A DNA stretch of 64,000 nt from Mucilaginibacter mallensis (GTDB lineage: Bacteria > Bacteroidota > Bacteroidia > Sphingobacteriales > Sphingobacteriaceae). The position numbers and the translations under genes are program-made. The stretch lies in NCBI RefSeq assembly GCF_900105165.1, contig NZ_LT629740.1:5394001-5458000 (forward strand). Direction: 5' to 3'. This document shows, one piece after another, positions 1 to 9,207 of the stretch. The notes under the pieces are model-generated. The model did not search any database. It was not told the origin of the DNA and worked only from the letters and a program-made list of their open reading frames with translations. Every line of letters starts with the position of its first letter. Positions within the stretch are counted from its first letter, which is position 1.

Positions 1-1826
1 ACATCTACAGCACCTTTAAAACCAGCCATACGCTCACTAAACCTCTCGGTTGTAAGCGGCATCGTTTTATCACCACTGTTGTAAATAATCATCACTGTTT
101 TAGTAGCATCATACCTGAAATAAACATATATATCATTTTCAGGTATGTACTGCATCAGTTTGCCCGTTTGCAACGCGGTTGTATTTTTGCGATAGTTAGC
201 CAATGTGCGCACATAATTGAATGCCATCTTCTCACTATCAGTACGACCATTTTCGGTAAATTTATTTTCCTTATCACCAGCCCATCCACCCGGAAAATCG
301 CTGCGTACCAGGCCGTCGGGATTGTCTTCACCCTTCATCAGTATCTCATCGCCATAATACATTTGCGGGATACCGCGCGTGGTTAGCAATAGCGCCATAC
401 CTGCTTTGTATTTATCAAAATTCTCATTTACTACAGAGTAAAAACGACTCATGTCGTGGTTATCCAGGAATACCACGTTGCGTGTAGGGTCCTGGTATAA
501 AAAGTCCTGCGAGAGCACGAGGTATAACTTATTTACGCCAGATGCCCAAGCGTTAGGCCCGTTAAGAGCTTCGTTTAATGCATCTTTTACCTGTGAATCA
601 ACAACACCGGGTAACTGCGTATCAAAACCACGGTTTACGGTATTTCCCTGCGTAAAGAATGCCTGGTTAGCTACCGACCATACCAGCGTTTCGCCATAGA
701 TTGATAAATGCGGAAACTCAGCCTTTACTTTCCTTGCCCAATCAGCCATATAAACAGCATCATTATAAGGATAGGTATCTAAGCGAAAACCGTCAACACC
801 GGCATATTCCACCCACCAGATGTGGTTTTGGGTGAGGTAATTCTGAACATATGGGTTATTCTCGTTCATATCGGCCATGCTATGGTCAAACCACCCATCC
901 AGCATTATTTTACGGTCTATAGCTGAAGCATGCGGATCCATAACGGCGGCATCCCTAAAGTTCGACCGCGTGTATTCCGGCCATTGATGTACCCAGCTCT
1001 TCATGGGCATATCCTTAATAAAATAATGCTCGGTACCAGAATGATTATGCACCAGGTCCTTAATTACTTTCAGGCCCATGGCATGGCATTTATCAACAAA
1101 AGCCTTGTATAATTCATTGCTGCCAAAGCGCGGATCAACATGATAATGATCTGTTACAGCATAGCCATGATAAGATGCATGCGGCTCATCATTGGTTATT
1201 TCGGGGGTTAACCAAATGGTGGTTACACCAAGATCTTTCAAATAATCAAGGTGGTTCATAACACCCTGTATATCGCCGCCATGGCGGGCATACATCTGGC
1301 TGCGGTCAACCTTCATTTCCTCCATTCCCGGTATCGAATCATTGGCTGGATCGCCGTTGGAAAAGCGATCAGGCATGATGAGATATACCAGGTCCTTATT
1401 GGTTACGCCCTGCGCACGGTTTGCTGAATGATCGCGTTGTTTAAGCTCATATTTATAGGTTAAATTTGGAGAGCCTGCCTTAGTAAAGCTTATCACGAAT
1501 GATCCCGGTTTTGCTGATGAAGAAATTACCAGGTCTAAAAACAAATAGTTAGGGTTCTCCACCTTATGCACTTGCGCCAATGTAACCCCAGGGTAGCTCA
1601 TCTTTACTGCACGATCGGCTATTTTATAGCCGTGTACTATCAGCTGCAGCTTTGGGTTATGCATCCCAACCCACCAGTTCATTGGTTCAATGCGCTCAAG
1701 CGGGGGTATTTGCTGCGCGATAACAGTGTTATTACCGGCATTTTTATCCGTACCTGTTTGCCCGAATGATGAGTAGCCTGTTAACAATAGCGATAAGATA
1801 TAACCGCAACGCAACCCTGTTTTCAT
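1..1826 (-). CDS. GH13 cyclomaltodextrinase/neopullulanase, SusA-like (3' end cut by window)
   Basis: Hydrolyses alpha-1,4 (and possibly cyclic or alpha-1,6-containing) maltooligosaccharides, probably in the periplasm. Reading the minus strand from ATG at 1826 gives about 608 residues with no stop before the edge. A secretory signal covers residues 1-22 (ends SSFGQ). Residues about 30-120 look like the cyclomaltodextrinase N-terminal domain, followed by a GH13 barrel. Visible family motifs are DLVHNHSG (region I), GFRLD with nucleophile D350, YGETLVW with acid/base E379 and FLDNHD with D458. The family is usually only slightly longer, so little is missing. It lies about 90 bp downstream of SusE behind a hairpin and is probably the last gene of the sus operon. 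The function class is clear; exact specificity is inferred. Confidence 0.93.
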   Translation of the reverse strand, partial: MKTGLRCGYILSLLLTGYSSFGQTGTDKNAGNNTVIAQQIPPLERIEPMNWWVGMHNPKLQLIVHGYKIADRAVKMSYPGVTLAQVHKVENPNYLFLDLVISSSAKPGSFVISFTKAGSPNLTYKYELKQRDHSANRAQGVTNKDLVYLIMPDRFSNGDPANDSIPGMEEMKVDRSQMYARHGGDIQGVMNHLDYLKDLGVTTIWLTPEITNDEPHASYHGYAVTDHYHVDPRFGSNELYKAFVDKCHAMGLKVIKDLVHNHSGTEHYFIKDMPMKSWVHQWPEYTRSNFRDAAVMDPHASAIDRKIMLDGWFDHSMADMNENNPYVQNYLTQNHIWWVEYAGVDGFRLDTYPYNDAVYMADWARKVKAEFPHLSIYGETLVWSVANQAFFTQGNTVNRGFDTQLPGVVDSQVKDALNEALNGPNAWASGVNKLYLVLSQDFLYQDPTRNVVFLDNHDMSRFYSVVNENFDKYKAGMALLLTTRGIPQMYYGDEILMKGEDNPDGLVRSDFPGGWAGDKENKFTENGRTDSEKMAFNYVRTLANYRKNTTALQTGKLMQYIPENDIYVYFRYDATKTVMIIYNSGDKTMPLTTERFSERMAGFKGAVD

Positions 1827-1866
1827 TTATTTAGATGTTATTATTTGTAAACTTCTTTTTCATAAC

Positions 1867-1889
1867 AAACCCGCCGCTAGGGCGGGTTT
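1867..1889 (-). terminator. GC-rich hairpin between susE-like gene and amylase
   Basis: AAACCCGCC and GGCGGGTTT form a perfect 9-bp stem with a 5-nt loop. On the minus strand it is followed only by a weak T-rich tail (TTTGTTATG). It lies in the 92-bp gap between the SusE stop and the amylase ATG, so it could act as a partial terminator or a 3'-end stabiliser that sets different levels for SusCDE and the enzyme. Confidence 0.55.
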
Positions 1890-1918
1890 GTAGTATAAGA
1901 TCAGTTAAAATAGTTCTA

Positions 1919-2989
1919 TTAGTTTTTTACCACCGTATAAGTTGGGCCAAGCAATGGATTTCCAAAACTCAGGGATACTGTATACGTACCAGCTACTGCC
2001 GGTGGAGTTAAATTTGCACCATTGTTTGATGTTAACTGACCGGTAACGGGAGTAACATCACCATAACTGATTGTCCAGGCATCATCAGCGCGGAATTTAT
2101 AGCCGCCCGAATTTTTCAATGCAGTGGTTACCTGATAAACATTTGAATTTTGAACAAACGGCATAGCTATATCAGTATTCCAATCTATTGCGGCATCACC
2201 TATTAAACTCCATGTATGATTGTAAGTGGTATAAGTGATTTTATTTTGATTTAAGTCTACCGTTAGCAAATACAATCCGGCAGCAGGAGCAGTAAGATTA
2301 CCACTGGCAGTAAGGCTGATCGCCCCTCCTCCGGCATCACCGTATGAAGCGTTCCAATTTTTTTGTGGTGTAATCTTAAACTGACTTCCCGATTGGAAAT
2401 ATACATAACCTGTATAAACACCATTTGCCGTTGGCGAAACCAAACTATCGGCTGTAGCTGGTATCCATTGTGATGTAGTGATTGTACTCTGGTATGAACC
2501 CGGAACATAAATGTATGATACCAGGCTGAATGGCGTAACATTTAGTGTTAACACACTTGAGTATGTGGATGTTACACTACTTGAAATAGAACTAACAACC
2601 CTAACATTTACCTGTGATACTACTCCTGCTTTAAAATTCATTTTCAATAGCATAGCATTAAAATCAGCTGTGTTATAGCTTAGCGATGTTGATTTTACAG
2701 TTAGTGCAACTGAAGTTGGTTTTTTCCAGTTATCACCAACCGAGTCAAACTGCATAGTATTGGTTACCGCAGCCTGGTAACCATATTTGGGGGTAGTAAA
2801 ATTAAAAGTAACCACAGTGCTTGTATCTGCGAACATGCTTTTCTCCAATACAATATTTGTACTGCTTGCTGAGAACGCACCAGCCTTTCCTCCGCTGGTT
2901 ACAACCAGGGTATCGTTCTTTTTGCACGATGTTAGCATAAGCAGTGCAACACTGCTCATGGCTAAAATATTTGCTAAAAATCTTTTCAT
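1919..2989 (-). CDS. SusE-type outer-membrane starch-binding lipoprotein
   Basis: Surface lipoprotein of 356 residues that binds alpha-glucan beside the SusCD importer. The signal peptide ends in a lipobox with Cys22 (LTSC). Residues about 25-150 form an Ig-like N-terminal domain. Two repeated carbohydrate-binding units follow, recognisable by FKITPQKNWNASYGD (near residue 210) and YKFRADDAWTISYGD (near 300), the SusE/SusF-type pattern. It is 64 bp downstream of the SusD gene on the same strand. Only two such units are present, which fits SusE rather than the three-unit SusF. The name is based on architecture and context; the ligand is inferred from the GH13 neighbour. Confidence 0.85.
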   Translation of the reverse strand: MKRFLANILAMSSVALLMLTSCKKNDTLVVTSGGKAGAFSASSTNIVLEKSMFADTSTVVTFNFTTPKYGYQAAVTNTMQFDSVGDNWKKPTSVALTVKSTSLSYNTADFNAMLLKMNFKAGVVSQVNVRVVSSISSSVTSTYSSVLTLNVTPFSLVSYIYVPGSYQSTITTSQWIPATADSLVSPTANGVYTGYVYFQSGSQFKITPQKNWNASYGDAGGGAISLTASGNLTAPAAGLYLLTVDLNQNKITYTTYNHTWSLIGDAAIDWNTDIAMPFVQNSNVYQVTTALKNSGGYKFRADDAWTISYGDVTPVTGQLTSNNGANLTPPAVAGTYTVSLSFGNPLLGPTYTVVKN

Positions 2990-3053
2990 TTTTTGTCTTT
3001 TTAAATTAACACACTTATATACAAGGAGTCATATTTATATCTTATTCCGACTA

Positions 3054-4688
3054 TTAATAGCCCGGGTTTTGTGTCAGGTTTTTATTAACCGCTCTGTCCT
3101 GATCTGGGATAGGGTAGATATTACGGAAATCCTCTACGCTTGTACCACCTGCTACACCACCTTTAAGCGGCCACAAATAGGTACCTGTTGTAAACTGCCC
3201 GTAACGGATCAAATCTGTACGGCGGAAACCTTCCCAATACAATTCACGTGCTCTTTCATCCAATATAAATTGAAGATTAAGATCGGTTTGACCGATATCA
3301 CCTTTACCAGGGCCATAAGCACGCTCGCGTATTTTATTAATATAGCCCAATGCAGTACCTGCATCGCCGCCTGTTCCGCCGCGTAATACAGCTTCTGCGT
3401 AGATGAAGTATTGCTCAGGTAAACGGAATAAAGGCTCATCAACATCAGAATAATTAACATTTGTACCCTGAACTCCCGCGCTGGTTACGTTTCTCCATTT
3501 GTTAACAGCATAACCTTGAGCAAAATTGGTAACATCGGTTATAGCTAATGATTGCTTATTACTCCAAAATTCTGCGCGCGTATCGGGATTACCTAAATTA
3601 GGAAAGTGCTTTAAGTTACCTTGCAATGAAGTTACTGTATCAGCAGGAAACAGGTTAACCAGGTTACTGGTTACACGTAAACCATCCCAACCACCCGTAA
3701 CACCATATAATGATGCCGGCATTGTGCCACCAACAGGCGCATGTGTCATAAATGTTGTACCTCCGTAACCTTGTATAGTGTTACCATCATACTCAATTGA
3801 GAAAATGTTTTCAGTGGTGTTCTTGTCGTTATCAGCAAGGAAAAGGTTATCATAATTATCAATCAATGAGTAACCTGCCGCAATAACTTTTGATGAATAG
3901 GTGATCGCATCGGCATATCTTGTTGTACCGGTGTAAACACCTGCATTTAAATATATACGTGCCAATAACGCCCAAACAGCTCCCTGGTCGGCGCGGCCAT
4001 ACTGGTTTTTCATTGGCGCAGCCATTAATGGGTCAATTGCTTTTAATTCGCTTTCAACATAAGTAAAAAGTGCGGCACGTGTAATTTGATTTGGGATTAT
4101 TGAGCCTACCGCATTTGCTTCTGTTGCAAACGGTGGCCTTGCAAAAAGGTCCATTAAATTTGCGTACTGATAAGCTCTTAAAAAACGGGCTTCAGCTACA
4201 TATTCCGCAACGGTTGTGGCGTTTGTACCTGTAATGCCGTGGCTTGCCACCATGGCTGGAGTAGAGTTACGGATAAAATCATTACATAACGTGATCTGGT
4301 ATAAGCAACGATCATACAAACCTAACAAAATAAGATTTGATGATGACCAGTTCATGTTATGAAAATCAGGCACGCCCGGGTCACCCCATGCCAATACAGC
4401 CTCATCGGTAGGTAATTCCTGCGCGTAGAAGTTTAAGCGGAAGAAGTCAGATGTACCTTCGTCAATACCCTGTATATCAGGCAAGCCGGATGGCCCCTGG
4501 TTACCTGTAAGCGCAAAGGCTCCATAAATTTTGGCCATCACCTGTGTATAGCCTGTGAAAGTACTGTACACCTGCTGCGATGTAACTTTGTAGTTGGGCG
4601 AAAGAATCTTATTCTTATCACATGATATTAAGCTGCCGGTTAGTATTAAACCAGTAACCAATAACATTTTTATCGAATTTTTTTTCAT
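3054..4688 (-). CDS. SusD/RagB family nutrient-binding outer-membrane lipoprotein
   Basis: Substrate-capture lid of a SusCD glycan importer, 544 residues, on the outer face of the outer membrane. The lipobox ends at Cys23 (LISC), followed by the charged stretch DKNK. The N-terminal half is the SusD-like TPR scaffold. The C-terminal half shows the family hallmark RARELYWEGFRRTDLIRYG and ends IYPIPDQDRAVNKNLTQNPGY, typical of SusD termini. It sits 33 bp downstream of SusC and just upstream of SusE, forming one operon. With a GH13 enzyme in the operon the likely ligand is starch, maltodextrin or a related alpha-glucan. Confidence 0.95.
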   Translation of the reverse strand: MKKNSIKMLLVTGLILTGSLISCDKNKILSPNYKVTSQQVYSTFTGYTQVMAKIYGAFALTGNQGPSGLPDIQGIDEGTSDFFRLNFYAQELPTDEAVLAWGDPGVPDFHNMNWSSSNLILLGLYDRCLYQITLCNDFIRNSTPAMVASHGITGTNATTVAEYVAEARFLRAYQYANLMDLFARPPFATEANAVGSIIPNQITRAALFTYVESELKAIDPLMAAPMKNQYGRADQGAVWALLARIYLNAGVYTGTTRYADAITYSSKVIAAGYSLIDNYDNLFLADNDKNTTENIFSIEYDGNTIQGYGGTTFMTHAPVGGTMPASLYGVTGGWDGLRVTSNLVNLFPADTVTSLQGNLKHFPNLGNPDTRAEFWSNKQSLAITDVTNFAQGYAVNKWRNVTSAGVQGTNVNYSDVDEPLFRLPEQYFIYAEAVLRGGTGGDAGTALGYINKIRERAYGPGKGDIGQTDLNLQFILDERARELYWEGFRRTDLIRYGQFTTGTYLWPLKGGVAGGTSVEDFRNIYPIPDQDRAVNKNLTQNPGY

Positions 4689-4721
4689 TATTAAATGCTT
4701 TTATATTAATCAATTTACTAA

Positions 4722-7700
4722 CTACCGTAAGCTTAAATTTAACCCTAAAACATATGTTCTTGGCCTAGGATAAAAGTTATTATCCACACCCGCAACACCG
4801 CTGGTACCAGTGTAAGAAATTTCAGGATCCACACCCTTATAGTCAGTAATTATAAATACGTTTTGTACGTTGGCGCTTATTTTCAAATCGCCGGTGCCTT
4901 TAAATACCTTGCCAAAATTATAAGCAATATGCGCGTTATCCATTCTAAAGAATGAGCCGTTCTGGATATAATAGTCTGATAACAGGTCATTAGCTCCAGC
5001 ACCTGTAAGCCCGCTTGTTAACACATCTGTCGATCCGTTATTAAGGTTACCTATTGGGTTAAGGATATTACGTGATGTACCTGTAGATGAAGCTACGTTG
5101 TTGTATACATAGTTGCCTAAATTAGCGCGTGTTACAAAACCAATGTTCCATTTTTCATACCTGAAATCTGAGCTAAAACCAAAGATTTGTTTTGGATCAG
5201 GGCTATGGTCATTATAACGGTCGGCAGAGGTTATTGAGCCATCGCCATTCCTGTCTACAAACACGCCATCAAGCGGTTTGCCGTTGGCACCATAAACTTG
5301 TTGGTAAACGCTGAATGAATTTCTTGCATAACCAACTTCATCCACATTCACATAGTTACCGGTACCACCTGAAATACCTGCAAGCTGTGCTACAGAAGTT
5401 AAGTTAGTGATTTTGTTACTGTTGAACGAAACGTTGAAATTAGCGGTCCAGCCTATTGTTTTAGTATCAATTATATTTGCATTGATGCTAAACTCCAGAC
5501 CCCTGTTTTCCATATTCCCTACGTTACCAACAATCTGGTTACTGAAATTTGTTAAAGCCGGCTGTCCTATAGTTGCCAGCATGTTTTTAGTTTTGTTATA
5601 GTAGTAATCAACCGAACCGGTAATACGGTCATTAAGAAAACCATAGTCCAAACCAATATTGCTGGCATCGGTAGTTTCCCAGGTTCTGCCCGGATAGTAA
5701 GCACCAGGACGGTACAGTTGGTAGTTTGTGCCGCCAAAGTTATATTGCGCAGTACTGGTGCTTAAACCGTATTGCGCCAGATAATCGTAATCCTGAATTC
5801 CTTCCTGGTTACCTGTAACACCATATTCTAATCGTAGTTTAAGCGTTGAGAATAAATTATTCCCTTTCATGAAATCTTCGTTATTAATTTTCCATGCTAA
5901 GGCCACTGAAGGGAATGTACCGGTACGTGTACCTGGTGCAAATTTTGTTGATTCGTCACTACGAACAGAAGCGGTTAGATAATATTTTTCATCATAGTTA
6001 TAATTTAACCTGCCGTAAAACGAGGTCATGATAAACTCGTTGATCAAATATTCGTAGTTATTATAACTATTGGTGGCTGTTTGGTTAACCTCGCCATTAG
6101 CAAATTTTGTAGTAGAGTATAAGGTAGAACCGTTGCTAACAAAAGGGAACAATCCGTTTGATGCTGTATTCTTAAAATCCTGTATAGAATAACCTGCAAC
6201 GGCATCAAAATGGCTCTTGATGCTTTTTATATCCTTACTATAGCTAAAATAACCTTCGAAAAGTTTATTCTGTAGCTCAGCATTATACGGTGTGTAAGCA
6301 CCGCTCTGTAATTTGCCCGACGCATCTGCTGCTGTTAAATAATTTGATGCCGCGTCAGCAGGGATAGTAGTGCTGCCGTTACTTTTTGATTCATCGTAAC
6401 CTAAATTCACATTGGCATGCAAATCAGGGAAGAAATGGAATTTATAATCCAGATTTAAACTTGCAATACCCCTGTAAGCTGTACTGCGGTCGTTAGTTTG
6501 CTCTAACAAGGCAACTGGGTTTCCTGGTGTATTTTGTTTAATACCATTTTGTGAACTTGCATCGGTCCACAGCCAGTAGCCACCATACGGTGCGTATAAC
6601 GCGTTGCTTGATTTAACCGGTTGTGTAGGATCAAAAGTTGCTGCATCGCTGATAATTCCGTTTTGGTTATTGGCAAACCTGTTGTTGGTTTGTGAACCGA
6701 TGAAATTAAAATTAACCTTTAAGTGATTAGTAAAGAAACTTGGGCTTAGGTTTACATTGGTTGTGTAACGCTCCATGCTGGTAGTTTTTAATATACCGTT
6801 CTGATCGGAATAACCAACAGAAACACGGTATGGCAATATACCTGCAGTACCCGAAACACTCAAGTTATTATCAGTACCTAAAGCTGTTTGGTAAATTTGT
6901 TTTTGCCAATCTGTATTCGCGGTACCCATTAGTGCTATTTGTGCGCTATCGCCATTTGCCTTAACATAATTACGGAATTGGCTGGCCGAAAGTACCGGAG
7001 CCTCTTTAGGTAATGTAGCTACTGAAAACTGCGTGCTGAAATTAATAACAGGTTTACCCGATTGACCTTTTTTAGTAGTAATGATGATTACACCATTTGA
7101 TGCCCTGTTACCATAAATTGCAGCTGCAGAAGCATCTTTTAATATAGTGAACGAAGCAATATCATTGGGGTTGATCAGATCCAGCGGATTGGCCGCGCCA
7201 TTAATCGCGTCGGGACTTAAAGGCATACCATCTAATACGATAAGGGGATCGTTACCACCATTAATAGATGCACCGCCACGGATAGTAATTGTACTACCAG
7301 CGCCCGGAGCACCACTGTTTGATGTGATAGACACACCGGCAACTTTACCCTGGATTAATTGCTCGGGTGTTGTAATAGCACCCTGGTTAAAATCTTTTGC
7401 AGTTACTGTTGCAATTGATCCGGTTAAGTCCTTTTTCTTTTCGGTACCGTAACCAATTACTACCACCTCATTCAAACTTCTTGCTGATGGTACTAAATCG
7501 AAATCTACGGTAACGTTCCCGGAAACGGTCAAAACTTTATCTATAGTTTGGTATCCGATAAATGTAACCTCGAGGGTAACAGTACCATTCGGAACTGCCA
7601 GAAGACGGAAATTTCCGTTTGCATCAGTTCCTGTACTTTTCTGCGTGCCTTTCAAAGTTACGGCCGCCCCTGGTAATGGTTGGTTGGTCTCATCAACTAC

Positions 7701-7796
7701 CTTACCGGTTATAATGCTTGTTTGCGCAAACACAGTAGCCGTAGAAAGTACAAAAAACAGAAGGAATACATACTTGATTAAGTAAGTCTTTTTCAT
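4722..7796 (-). CDS. SusC/RagA family TonB-linked outer-membrane receptor
   Basis: The 1024-residue barrel imports oligosaccharides using TonB energy, with the downstream SusD as lid. A signal peptide ends near residue 25 (TVFAQ). A carboxypeptidase-regulatory-like domain spans about 27-110, followed by the SusC linker NEVVVIGYGTEKKKDLTGS and the plug (LIVLDGMPLSP, then LKDASAAAIYGNRASNGVII). The barrel ends YVLGLNLSLR, with the usual terminal aromatic/hydrophobic-Arg pattern. It is the first gene of the operon, and a promoter-like TTTG-N19-TACTTTTA lies upstream. No N-terminal FecR-interaction (STN) domain is visible, so regulation probably runs through the neighbouring LacI protein rather than an anti-sigma factor. 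Confidence 0.96.
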   Translation of the reverse strand: MKKTYLIKYVFLLFFVLSTATVFAQTSIITGKVVDETNQPLPGAAVTLKGTQKSTGTDANGNFRLLAVPNGTVTLEVTFIGYQTIDKVLTVSGNVTVDFDLVPSARSLNEVVVIGYGTEKKKDLTGSIATVTAKDFNQGAITTPEQLIQGKVAGVSITSNSGAPGAGSTITIRGGASINGGNDPLIVLDGMPLSPDAINGAANPLDLINPNDIASFTILKDASAAAIYGNRASNGVIIITTKKGQSGKPVINFSTQFSVATLPKEAPVLSASQFRNYVKANGDSAQIALMGTANTDWQKQIYQTALGTDNNLSVSGTAGILPYRVSVGYSDQNGILKTTSMERYTTNVNLSPSFFTNHLKVNFNFIGSQTNNRFANNQNGIISDAATFDPTQPVKSSNALYAPYGGYWLWTDASSQNGIKQNTPGNPVALLEQTNDRSTAYRGIASLNLDYKFHFFPDLHANVNLGYDESKSNGSTTIPADAASNYLTAADASGKLQSGAYTPYNAELQNKLFEGYFSYSKDIKSIKSHFDAVAGYSIQDFKNTASNGLFPFVSNGSTLYSTTKFANGEVNQTATNSYNNYEYLINEFIMTSFYGRLNYNYDEKYYLTASVRSDESTKFAPGTRTGTFPSVALAWKINNEDFMKGNNLFSTLKLRLEYGVTGNQEGIQDYDYLAQYGLSTSTAQYNFGGTNYQLYRPGAYYPGRTWETTDASNIGLDYGFLNDRITGSVDYYYNKTKNMLATIGQPALTNFSNQIVGNVGNMENRGLEFSINANIIDTKTIGWTANFNVSFNSNKITNLTSVAQLAGISGGTGNYVNVDEVGYARNSFSVYQQVYGANGKPLDGVFVDRNGDGSITSADRYNDHSPDPKQIFGFSSDFRYEKWNIGFVTRANLGNYVYNNVASSTGTSRNILNPIGNLNNGSTDVLTSGLTGAGANDLLSDYYIQNGSFFRMDNAHIAYNFGKVFKGTGDLKISANVQNVFIITDYKGVDPEISYTGTSGVAGVDNNFYPRPRTYVLGLNLSLR

Positions 7797-7852
7797 TAAT
7801 TTTTGGTTTTAGTTTATAAACTGGTTAATAGATTGTACATGTTTGTACTTGG

Positions 7853-7883
7853 TAAAAGTAGTTCTAAGCGCATTATCTGCAAA
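7853..7883 (-). promoter_or_regulatory. Candidate sus operon promoter
   Basis: On the minus strand TTTG (7880-7883), a 19-nt spacer and TACTTTTA (7853-7860) match the Bacteroidota promoter pattern TTTG-N17-19-TAnnTTTG at all but the last base. It lies about 57 bp before the SusC start, leaving a plausible leader. Confidence 0.45.
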
Positions 7884-8050
7884 TTTTCAAACAGACAAGT
7901 TATTAACATTTTTATCGTTTTTTAAAAAACAAAAGTGTCAAAACAACAGTAAAAACAGGCATCTTACAAAGCGTTGATTATCATGCAAATATTTTTTTTA
8001 AAAAAATGCTAAATCGAGTTCACTAAAAATTCTTGTTTATTTGGCGAGTT

Positions 8051-8066
8051 TCGGGAATGTTCCCGA
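8051..8066. promoter_or_regulatory. 16-bp perfect palindrome, operator candidate
   Basis: TCGGGAA, TG, TTCCCGA: seven paired bases each side of a 2-nt centre, upstream of the SusC promoter and about 140 bp after the LacI gene. There is no U-run on either strand. Its symmetry suits a dimeric repressor, but the regulator is not identified. Confidence 0.35.
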
Positions 8067-8113
8067 TTGTTGATAACTTTGTTAATAACTTTTGATTTCG
8101 AACAGGTTTTTTC

Positions 8114-8127
8114 GGCGTAAAAACGCC
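8114..8127. promoter_or_regulatory. Inverted repeat GGCGT-AAAA-ACGCC
   Basis: A perfect 5-bp stem with a 4-nt AAAA loop, flanked by TTTTc and AAAA that extend the symmetry. It is 76 bp downstream of the LacI coding region. It could be a weak terminator for lacI or a protein-binding site. Confidence 0.35.
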
Positions 8128-8202
8128 AAAACACACAAATATTTTAACAAAATTTAACAAAACCACAGATTTGTGGCTACGCAAAAAATGATAGTAAAAA
8201 GC

Positions 8203-9207
8203 CTATAATGTTGAATTACGGGAAATGATCCTTGAGGATAAAACTACCTGATCGTTCACCTGGTCATCGGCATGCTCCAACATCTTAAAAAGCAAGGTAG
8301 CTGCCTGCAGGCCCATTTCATAAGCGGGCTGCGTAATGGTGGTAAGCGAAGGATTTAAAAGAGGCGCGATCTCTAAACTTGAAAAACTGATAACCTTTAC
8401 CTGGTTTGGTATAGAAATTCCCAGATCATAGCATACATAATAGGTAGCAAAGGCCAAACGCTCAACCGAAGCAAATATGCCATCAATTGTCATGGTTTGA
8501 AAAGCGTTAGTAAGCACGGTTAAATTCCTGTGATCGTCATTACTGCAATCAATTATCAGCTCATCCTTAAATGGCAGCCCCGCATGTTTTAGCGCATCGA
8601 GGTAGCCCTGCATACGCATTTTACCAATTGAAAGCTGTTTGTTGGTTACTAAAAAGGCAATGTTCTTACAACCAGCTTCAACCAAATGCATGGTAGCTTC
8701 AAAACTGCTGCCATAATCATTAGTAGTAACCTTGGCGGTATGAATATCATCATAAACCCTGTCAAAAAACACAAGGGGGATGTGTTTTTCCTGTAGTTTA
8801 TTCATATAACTGTGATCATTGGCCTCGCCTGATACCGACATGATGATACCATCGGCCCGGCCGTTGTACAAATCATTTACATAAGCCACTTCGCTTTCAA
8901 AATTATCGGCGGTTAAATAAATGAGCAGGTGGTAGCCTTTTTCACGCGCTACGGTTTCAATACCGTCAATTGCCTGCGAGAAAAAGTTATTGGCTATTTG
9001 TGGAACTATAATTGCAATGTTCTTGCTTTTTTGTGCACGTAAATTGCTGGCGTGGTGATTTGGCTGATAGTTGAGCTCCTTAGCAACTTTTAGTATCCTT
9101 TCCTTGGTCTCCAAATTAATATCACTATGCCCCCTGAATGCCCGTGAAACAGTTGACTTAGATAGATTAAGTTTTAACGCAAGTTCTTTAATGTTAATAC
9201 TACCCAT
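8203..9207 (-). CDS. LacI/GalR family transcriptional regulator of the sus locus
   Basis: The 334-residue DNA-binding regulator has a classic LacI helix-turn-helix at residues 4-25 (IKELALKLNLSKSTVSRAF), a hinge helix near 50-58 (NHHASNLRAQKS) and a periplasmic-binding-protein-like sugar-sensing domain from about residue 62 to the end. It is the first gene upstream of susC on the same strand, separated by 406 bp with its own promoter. Bacteroides thetaiotaomicron controls starch genes with SusR, which is absent here, so this protein is the natural candidate for maltodextrin-responsive control. A cre-like sequence overlapping its own promoter (9265-9278) suggests autoregulation. The effector is inferred. 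Confidence 0.93.
   Translation of the reverse strand: MGSINIKELALKLNLSKSTVSRAFRGHSDINLETKERILKVAKELNYQPNHHASNLRAQKSKNIAIIVPQIANNFFSQAIDGIETVAREKGYHLLIYLTADNFESEVAYVNDLYNGRADGIIMSVSGEANDHSYMNKLQEKHIPLVFFDRVYDDIHTAKVTTNDYGSSFEATMHLVEAGCKNIAFLVTNKQLSIGKMRMQGYLDALKHAGLPFKDELIIDCSNDDHRNLTVLTNAFQTMTIDGIFASVERLAFATYYVCYDLGISIPNQVKVISFSSLEIAPLLNPSLTTITQPAYEMGLQAATLLFKMLEHADDQVNDQVVLSSRIISRNSTL

Larger units (their letters stand above)
7797..8202. other. 406-bp intergenic region upstream of susC-like gene
   Basis: A+T-rich DNA with no convincing ORF. It holds the candidate sus promoter (7853-7883) and two perfect inverted repeats, a 16-bp site TCGGGAATGTTCCCGA (8051-8066) and GGCGTAAAAACGCC (8114-8127). 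Neither has a U-run on either strand, so they look more like operators or RNA structures than terminators. The rest is homopolymeric A/T tracts. Confidence 0.6.

Noticed and set aside
2787..3386. 199-codon plus-strand frame over the susE-susD junction
   Set aside because: Antisense to two well-supported lipoprotein genes and spans their gap.
8114..8127. GGCGT..ACGCC hairpin as lacI terminator
   Set aside because: No T-run follows on the minus strand, so I list it only as an inverted repeat.
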